64,000 nucleotides of DNA from Flavobacterium collinsii (GCF_902804485.1 NZ_CADCST010000067.1:62001-126000), one strand, 5' to 3'; positions 42,834-54,800 are shown, counted from the first letter of the stretch. Numbers and translations are program-made. The notes: generated by a model from the letters alone, not told the origin.

Positions 42834-43700
42834 ATGAAGTTAAAACAAATCGAACGGGTAAAAAAAATTTCAAAAGCAGATTTTATTTCCCAATATGTAA
42901 AAAAGCAAATTCCTGTTGTTGTTGAAGAATTGACCGAAGACTGGCCAGCTTATCAAAGATGGAAATTATCTTATATCAACGAAGTCGCAGGAAACATCAT
43001 CGTTCCCTTATACGATGACAGACCCGTAAATCATGAAGACGGATTTAATGAAGCTCATACTACCATGAAAATGAGCGATTACATTCATCTTCTGGAATCG
43101 AAGCCAACCAATTATCGCATTTTTCTTTATAATTTAATGAAAGAAGTCCCGTCTTTAAAAGAGGACTTTCTATGGCCGGATATAGGTTTAAATCTGGTCA
43201 AACAAATGCCTATGCTTTTTTTTGGTGGAGAAAAGGCACGTGTATTCATGCATTATGATATTGATTACTCTAACATTTTACACTTTCATTTTCATGGAGA
43301 AAAACAATGCATGCTCTTTGCTCCGGATCAGTCTAAATATATGTATAAAGTGCCCCACGCTTTAATTTCAAGAGAAGATATAGATTTTGACAATCCTGAT
43401 TACGAAAAATTCCCAGCTCTAAAAAAGACACAAGGATTTATCACCAATCTAAAACACGGTGAAATGTTATACATGCCTGAAGGGTACTGGCATTACATGA
43501 AGTATTTAACACCTGGTTTTTCGATGAGCCTAAGAGCTTTTCCTAAAAATATTATAAACTTATCGAAAGCTGTTTACAATGTTTTTATCATGCGTAACTT
43601 TGATATTATGATGCGCAAATTCAAAGGTCAAAAATGGATTGATTATAAAAATGAAAAAGCAATTCAAAATACCAATCAAAATCTGCAAAAACCTTTCTGA
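42834..43700 (+). CDS. Cupin-like (JmjC-related) Fe/2-oxoglutarate oxygenase-type protein
   Basis: I start at ATG 42834, just after AAGAGAG; the longer frame begins in the bioB terminator. The 288-residue protein has a cupin_8/JmjC-like domain: PVVVEELTEDWPAYQRW (N-terminal family motif), FFGGEKARVFMHYDIDYSN with the HxD metal pair, HFHFHGEKQCMLFAPDQS, and the distal His in YMPEGYWHYMKYLTP. Relatives hydroxylate proteins or small molecules. The target is unknown. It is close to bioB only by position, since a terminator lies between them. Confidence 0.85.
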   Translation: MKLKQIERVKKISKADFISQYVKKQIPVVVEELTEDWPAYQRWKLSYINEVAGNIIVPLYDDRPVNHEDGFNEAHTTMKMSDYIHLLESKPTNYRIFLYNLMKEVPSLKEDFLWPDIGLNLVKQMPMLFFGGEKARVFMHYDIDYSNILHFHFHGEKQCMLFAPDQSKYMYKVPHALISREDIDFDNPDYEKFPALKKTQGFITNLKHGEMLYMPEGYWHYMKYLTPGFSMSLRAFPKNIINLSKAVYNVFIMRNFDIMMRKFKGQKWIDYKNEKAIQNTNQNLQKPF

Positions 43701-43719
43701 AAGCCTTTTCTGATTGTTT

Positions 43720-43758
43720 AAAAAGCAGTCGCAAAATTTCAGTTTGCAACTGCTTTTT
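43720..43758. terminator. Bidirectional terminator
   Basis: AAAAAGCAGTCGCAAA (43720-43735) pairs with TTTGCAACTGCTTTTT (43743-43758), with one mismatch, between convergent genes. Confidence 0.85.
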
Positions 43759-43769
43759 CTATTAATTAT

Positions 43770-46700
43770 CTAAAAAACTATTTTTTTAGTTCGTGTAGCA
43801 TCATTTTCTAACGTCACTTTTACCAGTACCATCTGATTCCCTGGTGCCAGATTTGGTATTTGTAATTCTTTATTGCTAATTTTCTTTTTGTTGTACATCA
43901 ATTTCCCCGACACATCAAAAACTGAGACCTCTTTAACCTGTTCATTTGATGACATCACGTTTATTATTCTATTTTTGACTGAAACAAAAATGGCATTCTG
44001 CAGGTTTTCGAAATCATCGGTGCCTAACGTTTTTCCTTTATAACGCAACACCAGTCGATCTGCAAAAGTTCCTATTGCGGTTGTAAAAGTGTAATTACTC
44101 TGTTTTAAATCATGAATTACGCCCATTACTTTATCTTCGATATAAATCGGCTGTTCGTTCATATTAAGGTCTACTTCGTCAATCGAAATCGTAAATTCAC
44201 CCGCGATTGTAGTACGATACCCTAACGGAACGAGATCGGTATCAACAAAAGGCAAAGCCCTTCCCTGAATTACATAATTGTTCCCGTTAGCTATACTGTA
44301 AAAATCGAGATAAGGATTAGCATTAAAACTAATTCCGTCATAGTTGGCATCATACTCATTCGTAGCTCCCTCAATATACCCTACAAGTAACTGTTTAAAG
44401 GCCCCGGATGTATTGGTCATGTTTAACCAGATACGTTTTTTTACCAGAGCCGTTTCTTTTGATGTGTTTTCAGATTTAAAAAACTGATTATTATTTCCTG
44501 CTACCCGCATCGAATTGTTAAACTGTACTTTCCCTGCGGCTATAGTAGTTACAAAAAATGATTGTCCCGCTGCTATTTTACCCGTTGGTTTAATTCCATT
44601 ATCATTGGCCGGAATATCACTATGTAATGGATCTGATTTAGCAGAAACTCCGCCACTTAAATTATAAGAAGCATAATCATCGGTTGTATACTGATTTGTA
44701 TAGGTTAACTGTACAGGCGTATTGTGTGTCCAAAAATAAATGGTTCCACCCAGTAAACTGTTTCCGCTCAGAAGAGCATCGGCATTTAAAGCAGATGGAT
44801 AAGGATTTCCTACTAAATAACTTTTTCCCGAACTTAAAAATTCTCCTTCCAAACTTCCATTGTTCGGAACTCCTGAAAAAATTCCCGTAAAAGGTGCTTT
44901 AATAGTATTCGAATAGGTCTCCGGGCCACGAATGATATACCCTTTGCCTACTACCATATTAGTGGTTCTATCGGTAACTACCCATTGTGTGCCATCAAAA
45001 CCATAATATTTTGTTGCTGCTGTTCCAGATGAAAGATCAATTAATCTTTGAGGATTTACGGGAGTTGACCAATACAGATAATCTTTTTTTAAGATCCCGG
45101 GACTTGTTCGCTCATAAAAAACACTTCCTGAGTTAACTGCAGTATTCACCTGAAACAAACTTGAACTGGTTTTGAAAGTCAAAGAAGTACCTGCTCCCGA
45201 ATCTACAATTAGTGCATTCTTAACTGTTAACGTATTTGAACTATTTATGGTTACTTTTTTTCCGGCATTTATCGTACAACCACAACTATTCACGTCTCCG
45301 GACGAAGAAAAATCATCTGCAAAAACAACATTCTGGCTTGTTGTTGGCGTTCCAAGCGACCATCCTCCTGCAATTGTATAGGTATTCGTTGCCAAAGCAT
45401 TTACAACAATACTCGACAATGACATAGAAGCGCAGGTGCCCGGATATTGTACCGTAAAATTATATGTACCGGGAGCCAGGCCTGTAATGGTATATTTAGT
45501 CCAATCGGCACCTACACCTCCCGAATAAGTATTGGAGAACGAACCAGTTTGAGTAATCGTATAATCGTTTCTGTTTGGCAAATTCTTCAAAACGACAGTA
45601 CCCGTCAGAACATCACAGGTGGGCTGAACCACCGGATCATTAAGTGGTGTGCCTGGCTGAGTAGTCGTCGTTATATTTTGTACTGTTGCGGTACCAGTAG
45701 CACTGGTTCCACAACCATTCTTTGATCTGAGTCTGTAATAATAGGTTGTACCTACAGTCAGTCCGGTCACTGTATAGGTCGTCACATTTCCTATATCAAG
45801 AGCATTATATCCTGATACAAAACTGGCAAATGTATTCGCAAGAGAGACATCTAACAGATAACTCACCGCATTGACTTCCGCACTCCAATTTGCCGTAAAT
45901 GCAGTGCAAAAAGTATTCGTGGCTGCCTGCAATACAACATTACCCGGAGAAACAGCTGGTTTGTAAGTTACGGTATTCGAATAAGCACTCAAACAGGTAC
46001 CGTTAAATGCTCGAACTCTATAATAATAAGTAGTCGCATTGCTTAAACCTGTAATATTTACCGTTAAAACATTTCCAACATTCAAACCGTTATAGGTTCC
46101 AACAAAACTTCCGAAATTAATATCTGTCGAAAGATCCAATGTGTAATAATTTGATCCCGAAACAGATTGCCAATTTGCTGTAATCTGGGTACAGGTTGCT
46201 CCGGTTCCTGCTAAAGCAACAGGAGCTGTTCCGGATGATGTTACATTTACTGAAGTAGTATTATTTGCACTGATAGTTGAAGCACAATTATCGGCAGCAT
46301 TGCCACTTGTTCCAGAAGTTAAAGATGTAACTGTTAAACTTTTACTTCCTAAAGCTGAAAATCCGGGAGCTGTAAAAGTACTAGTTCCACTTGTACTTAC
46401 AGTCATACTTACCGGTGTCTGAGTTACTCCGCCTACCTGATAAGCAACACTATATGCTCCTACCGGTAAACTACCATTTAGGGTTATTGTTGACGATGTT
46501 CCGGTACAAATATTTACGGTCGAGGCTGATATACTTGTTAGACTATAAGTTGGACAAGTATAAACAATCACAACTTTTCCGGTTCCTCCGGCTCCCCCTG
46601 TTGAAGCGGAACCTAAAAGTGCCGATTTTCCACCACTCCCACCACCTCCTGGCTGAGTTCCGGGATTACCATTACTATTGGCTAGTAAACCTGTAATACT

Positions 46701-47267
46701 CGCCCCTCCGGCTCCTCCGACATCTGCCCCGCTAGTACCTCCGGCTCCTCCGGCTCCGGTTACAGCAGGTAAAAGTGTCTCACCGGCTCCACCACTTACT
46801 CCGTCGACTTTAGTTGCTCCTGTAGATCCTGAAGCTAATCCTCCGGCGCCTCCTGCCGGATTGGTGACTGTACCATTATTGACAATCCCACCATTTCCTG
46901 CAAGTGCCGTTACATAACCTGTAATTGAGGAATTATCGCCAGCACCTCCATTAGCTGACAAAGCTCCTGCACCTCCTTTACCAACCGTAATCGACAAGGT
47001 CGTTTGAATAGACATGCTCATAGAGTAGGTACCCCCTGCAAAAGCCCCTCCTCCTCCTCCTCCGGCAGCTCTCTGTAAAGACAGACCCGGAACAGTTGAG
47101 CCACCTCCGGCTCCACCGCCTCCCCAGGCGCTCATAGTTACTGATGATACACCCGCAGGAACATAAAAACTACTTGTTCCAACACTTGAAAAAGAGACTG
47201 TTTTAGTCTGTGCATAAAAAAACAAAGGGAATGCAAATAACTGAAGTGTAAGTAAATATTTTCTCAT
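43770..47267 (-). CDS. Giant T9SS surface protein with glycine-rich and FN3-like domains
   Basis: In this 1165-residue protein, the signal peptide is 1-19. Residues ~45-235 are glycine/alanine-rich (GGGGAGGG and similar blocks), then Ig-like repeats, then two copies of an FN3-like unit (YYTLDLSTDINFGSF, then VTGLTVGTTYYYRLRSKNGC). The last ~480 residues are a module shared with three neighbours: GCTINAGKKVTINSSNTL, DYLYWSTPVNPQRLIDLSSG, KGYIIRGPETYS, GNPYPSALNADALL, FWTHNTPVQLTYTNQYTTDD, GQSFFVTT. It ends in a type A T9SS sorting domain. Probably an adhesin or surface-layer protein. Confidence 0.87.
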   Translation of the reverse strand: MRKYLLTLQLFAFPLFFYAQTKTVSFSSVGTSSFYVPAGVSSVTMSAWGGGGAGGGSTVPGLSLQRAAGGGGGGAFAGGTYSMSMSIQTTLSITVGKGGAGALSANGGAGDNSSITGYVTALAGNGGIVNNGTVTNPAGGAGGLASGSTGATKVDGVSGGAGETLLPAVTGAGGAGGTSGADVGGAGGASITGLLANSNGNPGTQPGGGGSGGKSALLGSASTGGAGGTGKVVIVYTCPTYSLTSISASTVNICTGTSSTITLNGSLPVGAYSVAYQVGGVTQTPVSMTVSTSGTSTFTAPGFSALGSKSLTVTSLTSGTSGNAADNCASTISANNTTSVNVTSSGTAPVALAGTGATCTQITANWQSVSGSNYYTLDLSTDINFGSFVGTYNGLNVGNVLTVNITGLSNATTYYYRVRAFNGTCLSAYSNTVTYKPAVSPGNVVLQAATNTFCTAFTANWSAEVNAVSYLLDVSLANTFASFVSGYNALDIGNVTTYTVTGLTVGTTYYYRLRSKNGCGTSATGTATVQNITTTTQPGTPLNDPVVQPTCDVLTGTVVLKNLPNRNDYTITQTGSFSNTYSGGVGADWTKYTITGLAPGTYNFTVQYPGTCASMSLSSIVVNALATNTYTIAGGWSLGTPTTSQNVVFADDFSSSGDVNSCGCTINAGKKVTINSSNTLTVKNALIVDSGAGTSLTFKTSSSLFQVNTAVNSGSVFYERTSPGILKKDYLYWSTPVNPQRLIDLSSGTAATKYYGFDGTQWVVTDRTTNMVVGKGYIIRGPETYSNTIKAPFTGIFSGVPNNGSLEGEFLSSGKSYLVGNPYPSALNADALLSGNSLLGGTIYFWTHNTPVQLTYTNQYTTDDYASYNLSGGVSAKSDPLHSDIPANDNGIKPTGKIAAGQSFFVTTIAAGKVQFNNSMRVAGNNNQFFKSENTSKETALVKKRIWLNMTNTSGAFKQLLVGYIEGATNEYDANYDGISFNANPYLDFYSIANGNNYVIQGRALPFVDTDLVPLGYRTTIAGEFTISIDEVDLNMNEQPIYIEDKVMGVIHDLKQSNYTFTTAIGTFADRLVLRYKGKTLGTDDFENLQNAIFVSVKNRIINVMSSNEQVKEVSVFDVSGKLMYNKKKISNKELQIPNLAPGNQMVLVKVTLENDATRTKKIVF

Positions 47268-47842
47268 CGTGGTATTTTTTAATATTTAAAAACAGAACTT
47301 CTCAATCAGACAGAAATCTGATCAAAGTAATTTTTAAATACCTCAAAAAATAAAACAACAATGCACAGGATAGACTAATCCTGAAGACACAAATAAAATA
47401 TTGATGTGGAAAGTACTTTTTGTTTCATTTAATGGGGCATTTAAATTCGCAATCAGTATTTTAGGCAGATAAAAACTAATGGACACTCTATTCCATATCG
47501 TTTTAATAGCAAAGGATAAAAATTAACTTAACAGGCTTTTAAGCATTTCAATCGTAAAGTAACAACAAGGTACGATTTTATTTACAATGAAGACAACTGT
47601 TTTTGATTAAACTGTGCGATTTTAACACTTATCCGATCACACAAAACACTAACAAACAACACTTTACCAATAAACACAGGGGATCACGTCCAAAGTACTC
47701 TTTTAAAACTATAAAAATTATTACTTAAAAAAATGCGATATTACCTTTCAGATCGCAAAAAAGAAACCTAAAAGTCCTTATTTACGAAAACAATAGTTCA
47801 TTGAAAACAAACAACAGGAATTAAAAGAAACCCAACATATCT
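47268..47842. other. 575-nt spacer without a gene
   Basis: AT-rich. It must hold the promoter for the gene at 43770-47267, but no TAnnTTTG box was found on the minus strand in the nearest part. No hairpin, repeat family or open frame of note was recognised. Confidence 0.4.
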
Positions 47843-50800
47843 TTAAAGCAAAATTTTTCGGGTTATCATTTTTCCGTTTTTCAATTTGATTTTTAGTATC
47901 AAAACCTGGTTGTTTGAATTGAATTTAGCCCCTTGAAATTCCAGATTTTCAATATTCTCTTTTTGATACAGTTGTTTTCCTAAAATATCAAAAATGATTA
48001 TTTCACTGATTAGTTCCTGTGTAGAAGTCACTTTAACGACTCTGTCCTGAACTGAGATAAAAATATCTTGTTTTTTATCCTCAAAACCGTTTCTCAATAA
48101 AGACTCATCTATAAAGCTTAATACAAGACGTTCATTAAAAGTTCCCGGCTGAGTAGCAAATGAATAAGAACTATGACTTAAATTATGCTTTATCTTCAAA
48201 TCTTTGTCTTCTACAAAGACATTCAACTTCTTGAAAAATTCATCCTGATGATCAATGCTAATACTAAATTTTCCTGCAACAGTAGTTTCATAACCAAGCG
48301 GAATTGAATCCGTTTGAACAAAAGGCAATGCTCTGGCCTGAATTACCAAGTTCTTACTTTCAACCCTACTATAAAAATTAACAAACTGGTTTCCATTTAT
48401 TGATTCTGCATCATAATCTATGTCGTAACTATTTGTTGCATCCCCAATATAACCAATCAAAATTTGTTTAAAAATACCGTCATCGTTCTGAAAATTCAAC
48501 CATATACGATGCTTTTCAATTGCATTTTTGATATTTCTATCCGAAATCTTATCTGCTTGTTTAAAAAATGTCGAGTTTCTTCCCGTAAGCCGCATACTAT
48601 TATTGAATTCTATTTCCATCGGACCTTTACTATTGACAAAAAAAGCCTGTCCTGAGGAGATCGTTCCATCAGGAACTGTTTCATTAATTCCTGATGCGAT
48701 GGCTTTTCTTGTTCCTACACCGCCAAGTAAATTGTAAACTGCATAGTCATCGGAAGTATATTTATAATTGGTAAGCGGTGTATTATGTGTCCAAAAATAA
48801 AGTGTCCCCTTAATTTTTGATTTGTTTTCTGCCAAAAAAACATCCGCATTGAGAGAAGATGGATAGGGGTTTCCAATTAAATTGAAGCTATCGGAGATTC
48901 CTAATTTAATCTCAATTTTACCATTACTTGGTATTCCTTTAAAGGTCGCTTCAAATTCTAACGGTACTGTCGTGGAAAAATCTTGTGGTCCCTGAATAAT
49001 GTATCCTCTTCCACGAAGCATTATATTTGTGGGATTCTCCCGATTCCATTTTTTATCCCCATAGTTGTATGAATAAAATTTTTCTGAATGTGACTTGGGA
49101 GATACCTCTATTAATTTTTGTAAGTCTACAGGAGATGACCAATACGTATAATCCGATTTTCGTATGGGAGTTGAATTTCTTTTTAAATGAACGACACCTG
49201 TATTTACGATGTCGTCATCAGACTGATATAGGCTTGCAGAATCCTCCATTGTTAAAATCCCTTCACCCGCATATAAAAGTTCGATTCCTAAAGTATTCCC
49301 ATTTAAAAGTGTAACCTTTTTCCCTTTATCGATTACACAACTGCACACATTTGCAGAAGTTAGATTTTCATAATCGCCTTTGAATTCTATTTCTTTTCCT
49401 CCCGACGGAAAACCATTGGACCAAATACCTCCATCCCATACTGTTGCATCTAAACAAAGTTTGATTCGCGCAATTCTATGTTTTGAAACGCCTGATATTG
49501 AGTTGAAATTTCCCCCAATAATCAACTTATAATCTGGTGTAAAACCCATTGCAAAGAGACTATTGTTAAGCTGGCTTTCGAATGAAGAATCGTAGTCCCC
49601 AGATTTTTTCAAACGCAGTAGTCGTAAAGCTGTATTGGATTTATAGGTTCCGGAAAAGGTTCCGCCTACCAAAATACGATCGTCCGGCTGAATTAAAATA
49701 CTACGAACATCGCCTTTACTAAAACCAGTACCATTCTCAAAAAGCACATCTAAACTCCCATCTCTATTTAGTCGGGTAATGCGTTTTTGTGAGGTTCCGT
49801 TGTAACTCAAAAATGACCCCCCTACTACTATTTTCTGATCGGATTGCAGTCCAATTGTGTAAACATTTTTATCAAAACCTATCCCTGTTTTAAACCCTGA
49901 ATCGACGCTACCATTAGAATTTAGACGAACCAATCTGGGAGATGCATTGCCATTAAAACTATTAAATCGACCTCCTACTATTATTTTATCGTCGGGTTGC
50001 ACAACTATTGTCTCGACAACTCCATCGACACCAACACCCGAGTTAAAACTAACATCACGTAAACCGTTTTGCAGCAATCGAATTATTCTTCCAGCCGGCG
50101 CCCCGTTATAACTTGTAAAGTTACCTGCGACAATTACTTTCTCATCAGATTGAATAGCAATGGCATATACCAGCCCATTAAATCCCGAACCTATATTAAA
50201 AGTATTATCTATTGCTCCATCGGGCAAAATCCGGACGATTCTATTGCAGGTAATTTCGTTGTACTTTGTAAAATTCCCACCGAAAATGATCTTTCCATCT
50301 GATTGTAATATCCCAGATCTTACCCCATTATTAGCACCTGACTGTCCGGAATTAAAAGTTGCATCGAAAGTCCCATCAGCTAAAACCCTTGCTATTCGTG
50401 AACTAAAATTTCCGTTGAACTTCCTGAAATTCCCAAGTACCAATGTCTTTTTATCCGATAGAGGCAGCACGTTCAAAACAGAGCTATCAAAACCAACTCC
50501 AGCTGACAAATATCCTTCTACATGTTCTCCATCTCCATTAATTTTTACCAATCTTCCCTGATTCAGACTATCAAAAGCCGAAAACGAACCGGCAACATAC
50601 CAGGAATTTTCTGTGTCGTTTGCCAAAGCCAAAACTGATCCTGATCCCGGCCCCGAATCAATACCAAAATCCGTTTGAAGAATTCCATTTGAATTTAACA
50701 AACAAATTCTATTCACTGCAGTTCCATTATAAAAGCCAGTGAACGATCCTCCTACCATAATATTACCATTAGAATCGTTTTTAATAACCTCTACAGCATC

Positions 50801-51703
50801 CCCGCTAAAACCAGAACCGGCTATAAAATCATTATCTATGCTACCATCCCGATTCAATCTGATAATTCGGTTAGCGGTAAATCCATTATAGCTTGTAAAT
50901 TTTCCTCCCAGAATAATTTTCCCATTTGATTGGATAACAATCGTGTTTACGTCTTCGTTAAAACCCATTCCAACATTAAAATCAATATCAACTTTGCCAT
51001 TCGGAAGTAAACACACTATTCTGTTGGCTGCAATAGTATTAAAAACAGTAAAATTACCTGTCAGCAAGATTTTACCATCGGACAAAATAATTGCATTTGT
51101 AATATTTGCCGAAGAGCCTGATCCTGTAATAAAAGAAGGATCTAAGCTCCCATTTGATAGAATGCGCGCTACTCGGTTTACCGTACTATTATTATATTTT
51201 GTAAAACTTCCGGTTATAATTATTTTACCATCGCTTTGTGGGCAAATGTTATAAATAATACCTGCAGTGGCAGCAACGGTAGTATCAAAAGTTGAATCGT
51301 AAGTCCCATCACTGTTTAATCTGATAAGCCTTCCGGAACTGATTCCATTAAAAGAAGTAAAACTACCCCCTACGATTATTTTGCCATCGGGCTGGATGTA
51401 ACTGGTATAAACTTTACCGTTGAAACCTGTTCCTGTATTCCATGTTTCATCGATACTGCCATCCAAATTTAAGCGGGTTAAGTAGTGGGTCGAAATTCCA
51501 TTGAGACTCAAATAATCTCCACCGACAATAAGTTTTTGATCCGATTGTAAAGATACTGTCCGCACAATATTATCAAAACCATCTCCTTTCTGTCCGTCAT
51601 CAACTGTGTTGAAAGAGATATCTACTTTACCTTGTTGCGCACAAAGTGCCGGACTATGTAAATAGCCAACCAAAATCAGAGAAAAGATTATTTTTTTTAT
51701 CAA
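47843..51703 (-). CDS. Giant T9SS surface protein with delta-60 repeat propellers
   Basis: This 1286-residue protein has a signal peptide (1-22). Residues ~30-780 contain about 14 copies of a ~54-residue delta-60 repeat, each with a core like DGKIIVGGSFTSFNG and a linker like RLIRLNSDGTYDSTF; 14 blades would form two seven-bladed propellers. Residues ~780-1286 are the same C-terminal module as in the neighbouring giant proteins (TYWSSPVDLQKLIEV, GRGYIIQGPQDFS, NPYPSSLNADVFL, FWTHNTPLTNYKYTSDDYAV) and a T9SS type A end. The module here is the most divergent of the four. Likely a surface binding protein. Confidence 0.87.
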   Translation of the reverse strand: MIKKIIFSLILVGYLHSPALCAQQGKVDISFNTVDDGQKGDGFDNIVRTVSLQSDQKLIVGGDYLSLNGISTHYLTRLNLDGSIDETWNTGTGFNGKVYTSYIQPDGKIIVGGSFTSFNGISSGRLIRLNSDGTYDSTFDTTVAATAGIIYNICPQSDGKIIITGSFTKYNNSTVNRVARILSNGSLDPSFITGSGSSANITNAIILSDGKILLTGNFTVFNTIAANRIVCLLPNGKVDIDFNVGMGFNEDVNTIVIQSNGKIILGGKFTSYNGFTANRIIRLNRDGSIDNDFIAGSGFSGDAVEVIKNDSNGNIMVGGSFTGFYNGTAVNRICLLNSNGILQTDFGIDSGPGSGSVLALANDTENSWYVAGSFSAFDSLNQGRLVKINGDGEHVEGYLSAGVGFDSSVLNVLPLSDKKTLVLGNFRKFNGNFSSRIARVLADGTFDATFNSGQSGANNGVRSGILQSDGKIIFGGNFTKYNEITCNRIVRILPDGAIDNTFNIGSGFNGLVYAIAIQSDEKVIVAGNFTSYNGAPAGRIIRLLQNGLRDVSFNSGVGVDGVVETIVVQPDDKIIVGGRFNSFNGNASPRLVRLNSNGSVDSGFKTGIGFDKNVYTIGLQSDQKIVVGGSFLSYNGTSQKRITRLNRDGSLDVLFENGTGFSKGDVRSILIQPDDRILVGGTFSGTYKSNTALRLLRLKKSGDYDSSFESQLNNSLFAMGFTPDYKLIIGGNFNSISGVSKHRIARIKLCLDATVWDGGIWSNGFPSGGKEIEFKGDYENLTSANVCSCVIDKGKKVTLLNGNTLGIELLYAGEGILTMEDSASLYQSDDDIVNTGVVHLKRNSTPIRKSDYTYWSSPVDLQKLIEVSPKSHSEKFYSYNYGDKKWNRENPTNIMLRGRGYIIQGPQDFSTTVPLEFEATFKGIPSNGKIEIKLGISDSFNLIGNPYPSSLNADVFLAENKSKIKGTLYFWTHNTPLTNYKYTSDDYAVYNLLGGVGTRKAIASGINETVPDGTISSGQAFFVNSKGPMEIEFNNSMRLTGRNSTFFKQADKISDRNIKNAIEKHRIWLNFQNDDGIFKQILIGYIGDATNSYDIDYDAESINGNQFVNFYSRVESKNLVIQARALPFVQTDSIPLGYETTVAGKFSISIDHQDEFFKKLNVFVEDKDLKIKHNLSHSSYSFATQPGTFNERLVLSFIDESLLRNGFEDKKQDIFISVQDRVVKVTSTQELISEIIIFDILGKQLYQKENIENLEFQGAKFNSNNQVLILKIKLKNGKMITRKILL

Positions 51704-51815
51704 AATACAAAATTCAAGTTAATACATATTGTAAGAATTAACTCAAAAATAAATACTCTGTCTGAGACTTGCAATACCTGATTTCAGTGATATTTTAAAA
51801 ATCTTTTTTAAGCAA

Positions 51816-51854
51816 AAAAAGAATCCATTCCGAAAAACGGAATGGATTCTTTTT
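51816..51854 (-). terminator. Terminator hairpin after the PA14 protein gene
   Basis: AAAAAGAATCCATTCCG (51816-51832) pairs perfectly with CGGAATGGATTCTTTTT (51838-51854). The minus-strand U run ends transcription of the gene at 51877-56235. The stem resembles 60772-60800. Confidence 0.85.
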
Positions 51855-51876
51855 GAAATGAACTATTATTTATAGT

Positions 51877-54800
51877 TTATTGAAATATAATTTTTCTTGT
51901 AGCTGTAAAATCATTTGCCAAAGTTACCTTAACCAATAAAACCTGATTGGATGAAGGCAAATTCTGAATTTGTAGTTCTGTATTGCTCACCTTCTTTTTA
52001 TTGTAAAGAATCTTTCCTGACACATCATACACTGTAACTTCCTTGATATTTTCCTGAGAAGATTGTATCGCAATTACTTTATTTTTTATCGAAACTAAGA
52101 TCCCGTCTTTAACATTTTCAAAGTCTCCGACTCCTAAAGTTTTTCCGGTGTAACGCAATACTAAACGTTCTGTAAAGTTCCCCACTTCTGTTTTAAAAGT
52201 ATAATTGCTTTGTGTTAAATCATGAATAACTCCTGTCGTTTTATCTTCAACATAAATTACCTGCTTCTCTAATTTACCATCTGCTTCGTCTATCGAAATC
52301 GTGAAATCGCCCGCTACAGCAGTTCGGTAACCTAAAGGAACAACATCTGAATCTGTAAAAGGCAACGCACGTCCCTGAATTACAAGTTTCTTCGTATCAC
52401 TTATCGTATAAAAATCCAAATACTGGTTACCATCAAGAGTTAATCCGTCGTATAGAGTTTCATAATCGTTGGATGCCCCCTCTGCATAACCTAGCAATAA
52501 TTGTTTGAAAGCTCCAGTTGTACTGATCAAGTTTAACCAGATACGATGTCTTTCGATAGTACTTTTTCTTGAAGTATTTGCAGGCCTGAAAAACTGTCCG
52601 TTATCAACCGCTCCTAAACGCATTGCGTTAGTAAACAATATTTTTCCAGCAGCCTTAGTGGTTAGAAAAAATGACTGCCCAGCTGCAATTTCTCCGGTTG
52701 GCTTATCACCACCCGAATTCGCTTTTGTTGATCCAAGCAGATTGAATGAAGCATAATCATCCGTAGTATATTGATTACTTGCAACAGGTTTTGCCGGTGT
52801 GTTGTGCGTCCAGAAATAAAGGGTTCCATTTATTACATTTTCATTTGTTTTTATAAACCCTTCTATGCCCTCTGAAACAAACCTCTCTCCACTTAAAGCA
52901 GACGGGTACGGATTCCCTATCAAATAACTTTTTCCTGAAGCCAACATTTCTGTTTCTATATTTCCATTATTCGGAACTCCTTTAAAACTTGCCGGATAAG
53001 CTGTCTTAGAGCTATTCGAATAATTGGACGGGGCACGAATAATATACCCTTTACCTACCACCATATTATCATTCCTGTTCATTCGCACCCATTGTGTACC
53101 ATCGAAACCGTAATACATAGTGCTAGGCGTTAAAGACGAAAGATCTACCAATTTTTGAGGGCTTACCGGAGTAGACCAATACACATAATCTTTTAGCAAT
53201 ATAGGAGGAGTGGTTCGCTCATAAGTAATATCGCCAGTATTGGTTACGTTATTCTTTTGCACTAAACTTGCTGTATTTTTAAAAGTCATTGTACCACCAC
53301 TAAGTACTTTAACATCATTGGTAATATTTAAAGTATGCCCGACCGCTATTATAACATTTGCTCCGGAATTAACTTCACAAGAACATCCGGTCACATCTCC
53401 TGTTGACGTAAAATTTGTGGCAAAAATAAGTTTCTTACCTGCTGTCGTAGGAGTATCCCAACCATTGTTATAGGTCGCGACGGGAAGCGGATTAATTACA
53501 ATCCCCGCGGTCGCCAAAGATGTACAGGTACCATTTCCAACCGTGTAGGTATACGTTCCTTCCCCAAGATTAACGTCTGTAATAGCTGTTCCTGTATAAG
53601 GCACAACTACTGCTCCGGGTGATCTTGTTAAAGTACCGCCGGAAGGAAGTCCGCTTAAAGCAATACTACCAGAAGTTGTACAGGTTAGTTGGGTAACTGT
53701 ACCAACTGCAGGTGTCGCCGGAAGTGGATTTATCACAAAATTAGCCTGAACTCTACAACTTGTGTTACTCGCAAATGCAGCAAAATAAGAAGTAGTCCCC
53801 ACGGTATTTGTATCTATTAATCCTGATCCCACAACACCAACAGGATTAAAAGAAGCCCCTGTAGCTATAGCATTTCCACCTGTTGCATCCTTATACCAAT
53901 TCACCCCGGTACTAATTTTTCCTCCAGATGGAGGCGTGATTTTCCAGGAAAATCCTCCTGTCGTAATTGGGCCATCATAGGTAGTTGATATTAGCGTATA
54001 AATTGTTCCTGCATTCAATGTAACCGTCATTAAAGGTTCACGGTCACTTCCACTATCATCATCTCCTCCAATGAAACTGCCAGTAGAACAGCTACCAGGT
54101 ACAAAAGCACCGGAAACGATATACCCCATACCATCATAAGTATTATCAGGATTCATTTCAAAAGTATATGTTCCCGAAACTGTTACCTGAAAACTGCTGG
54201 CAACATAATATCTATTATTGCCTCCGGGAAAACTACATGATGTCGTTCCATTTGGTCTGGCTGCAAGTGGATTTGTATTTGTCCACAAACCTGCAATTAC
54301 AAGTCCCAAATTTGTCGACGGATTTGCCATCATACTGCCGCTACCTCCCTTACATACTGCCGCATCAGTTGTTAATACTCTGTTTATTGTAACATAGGCT
54401 GAAGAAGAATAAGCAATTGGACAACTTCCATTTTGAACTACAGCACGGTAACTTGTTGTTGACGCTACATTTGTAGCTGTATAAGTTCCCGCAGTATTTG
54501 ATATCGCATTTACTACTGTAGCAAAATCATCAGTTGAAGATTCCCATCTAATTACTGATCCGGTACGTCCATTTAATGTTAATACAGTACTATTTGTTGC
54601 CGAACAACTTGAAGAACTCCCAGTAACTGTTCCTCCGATACTTCCGGCATTTACTGTTACCCCAAAAGTTCTTGTTGTACCAAATCCGCAACCATTCCAT
54701 GCTCGAACTACAATACTTCCGCTTTGTCCAGTAGATTCAATATTAACTGTAATTGAATTTGTACCTGCCCCACTAACAATGTTCCAACCCGATGGTACAG

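Noticed and set aside
46678..46917. Pro/Ala-rich open frame opposite the glycine-rich region
   Set aside because: It is the antisense reading of the Gly-rich codons of the T9SS protein at 43770-47267.
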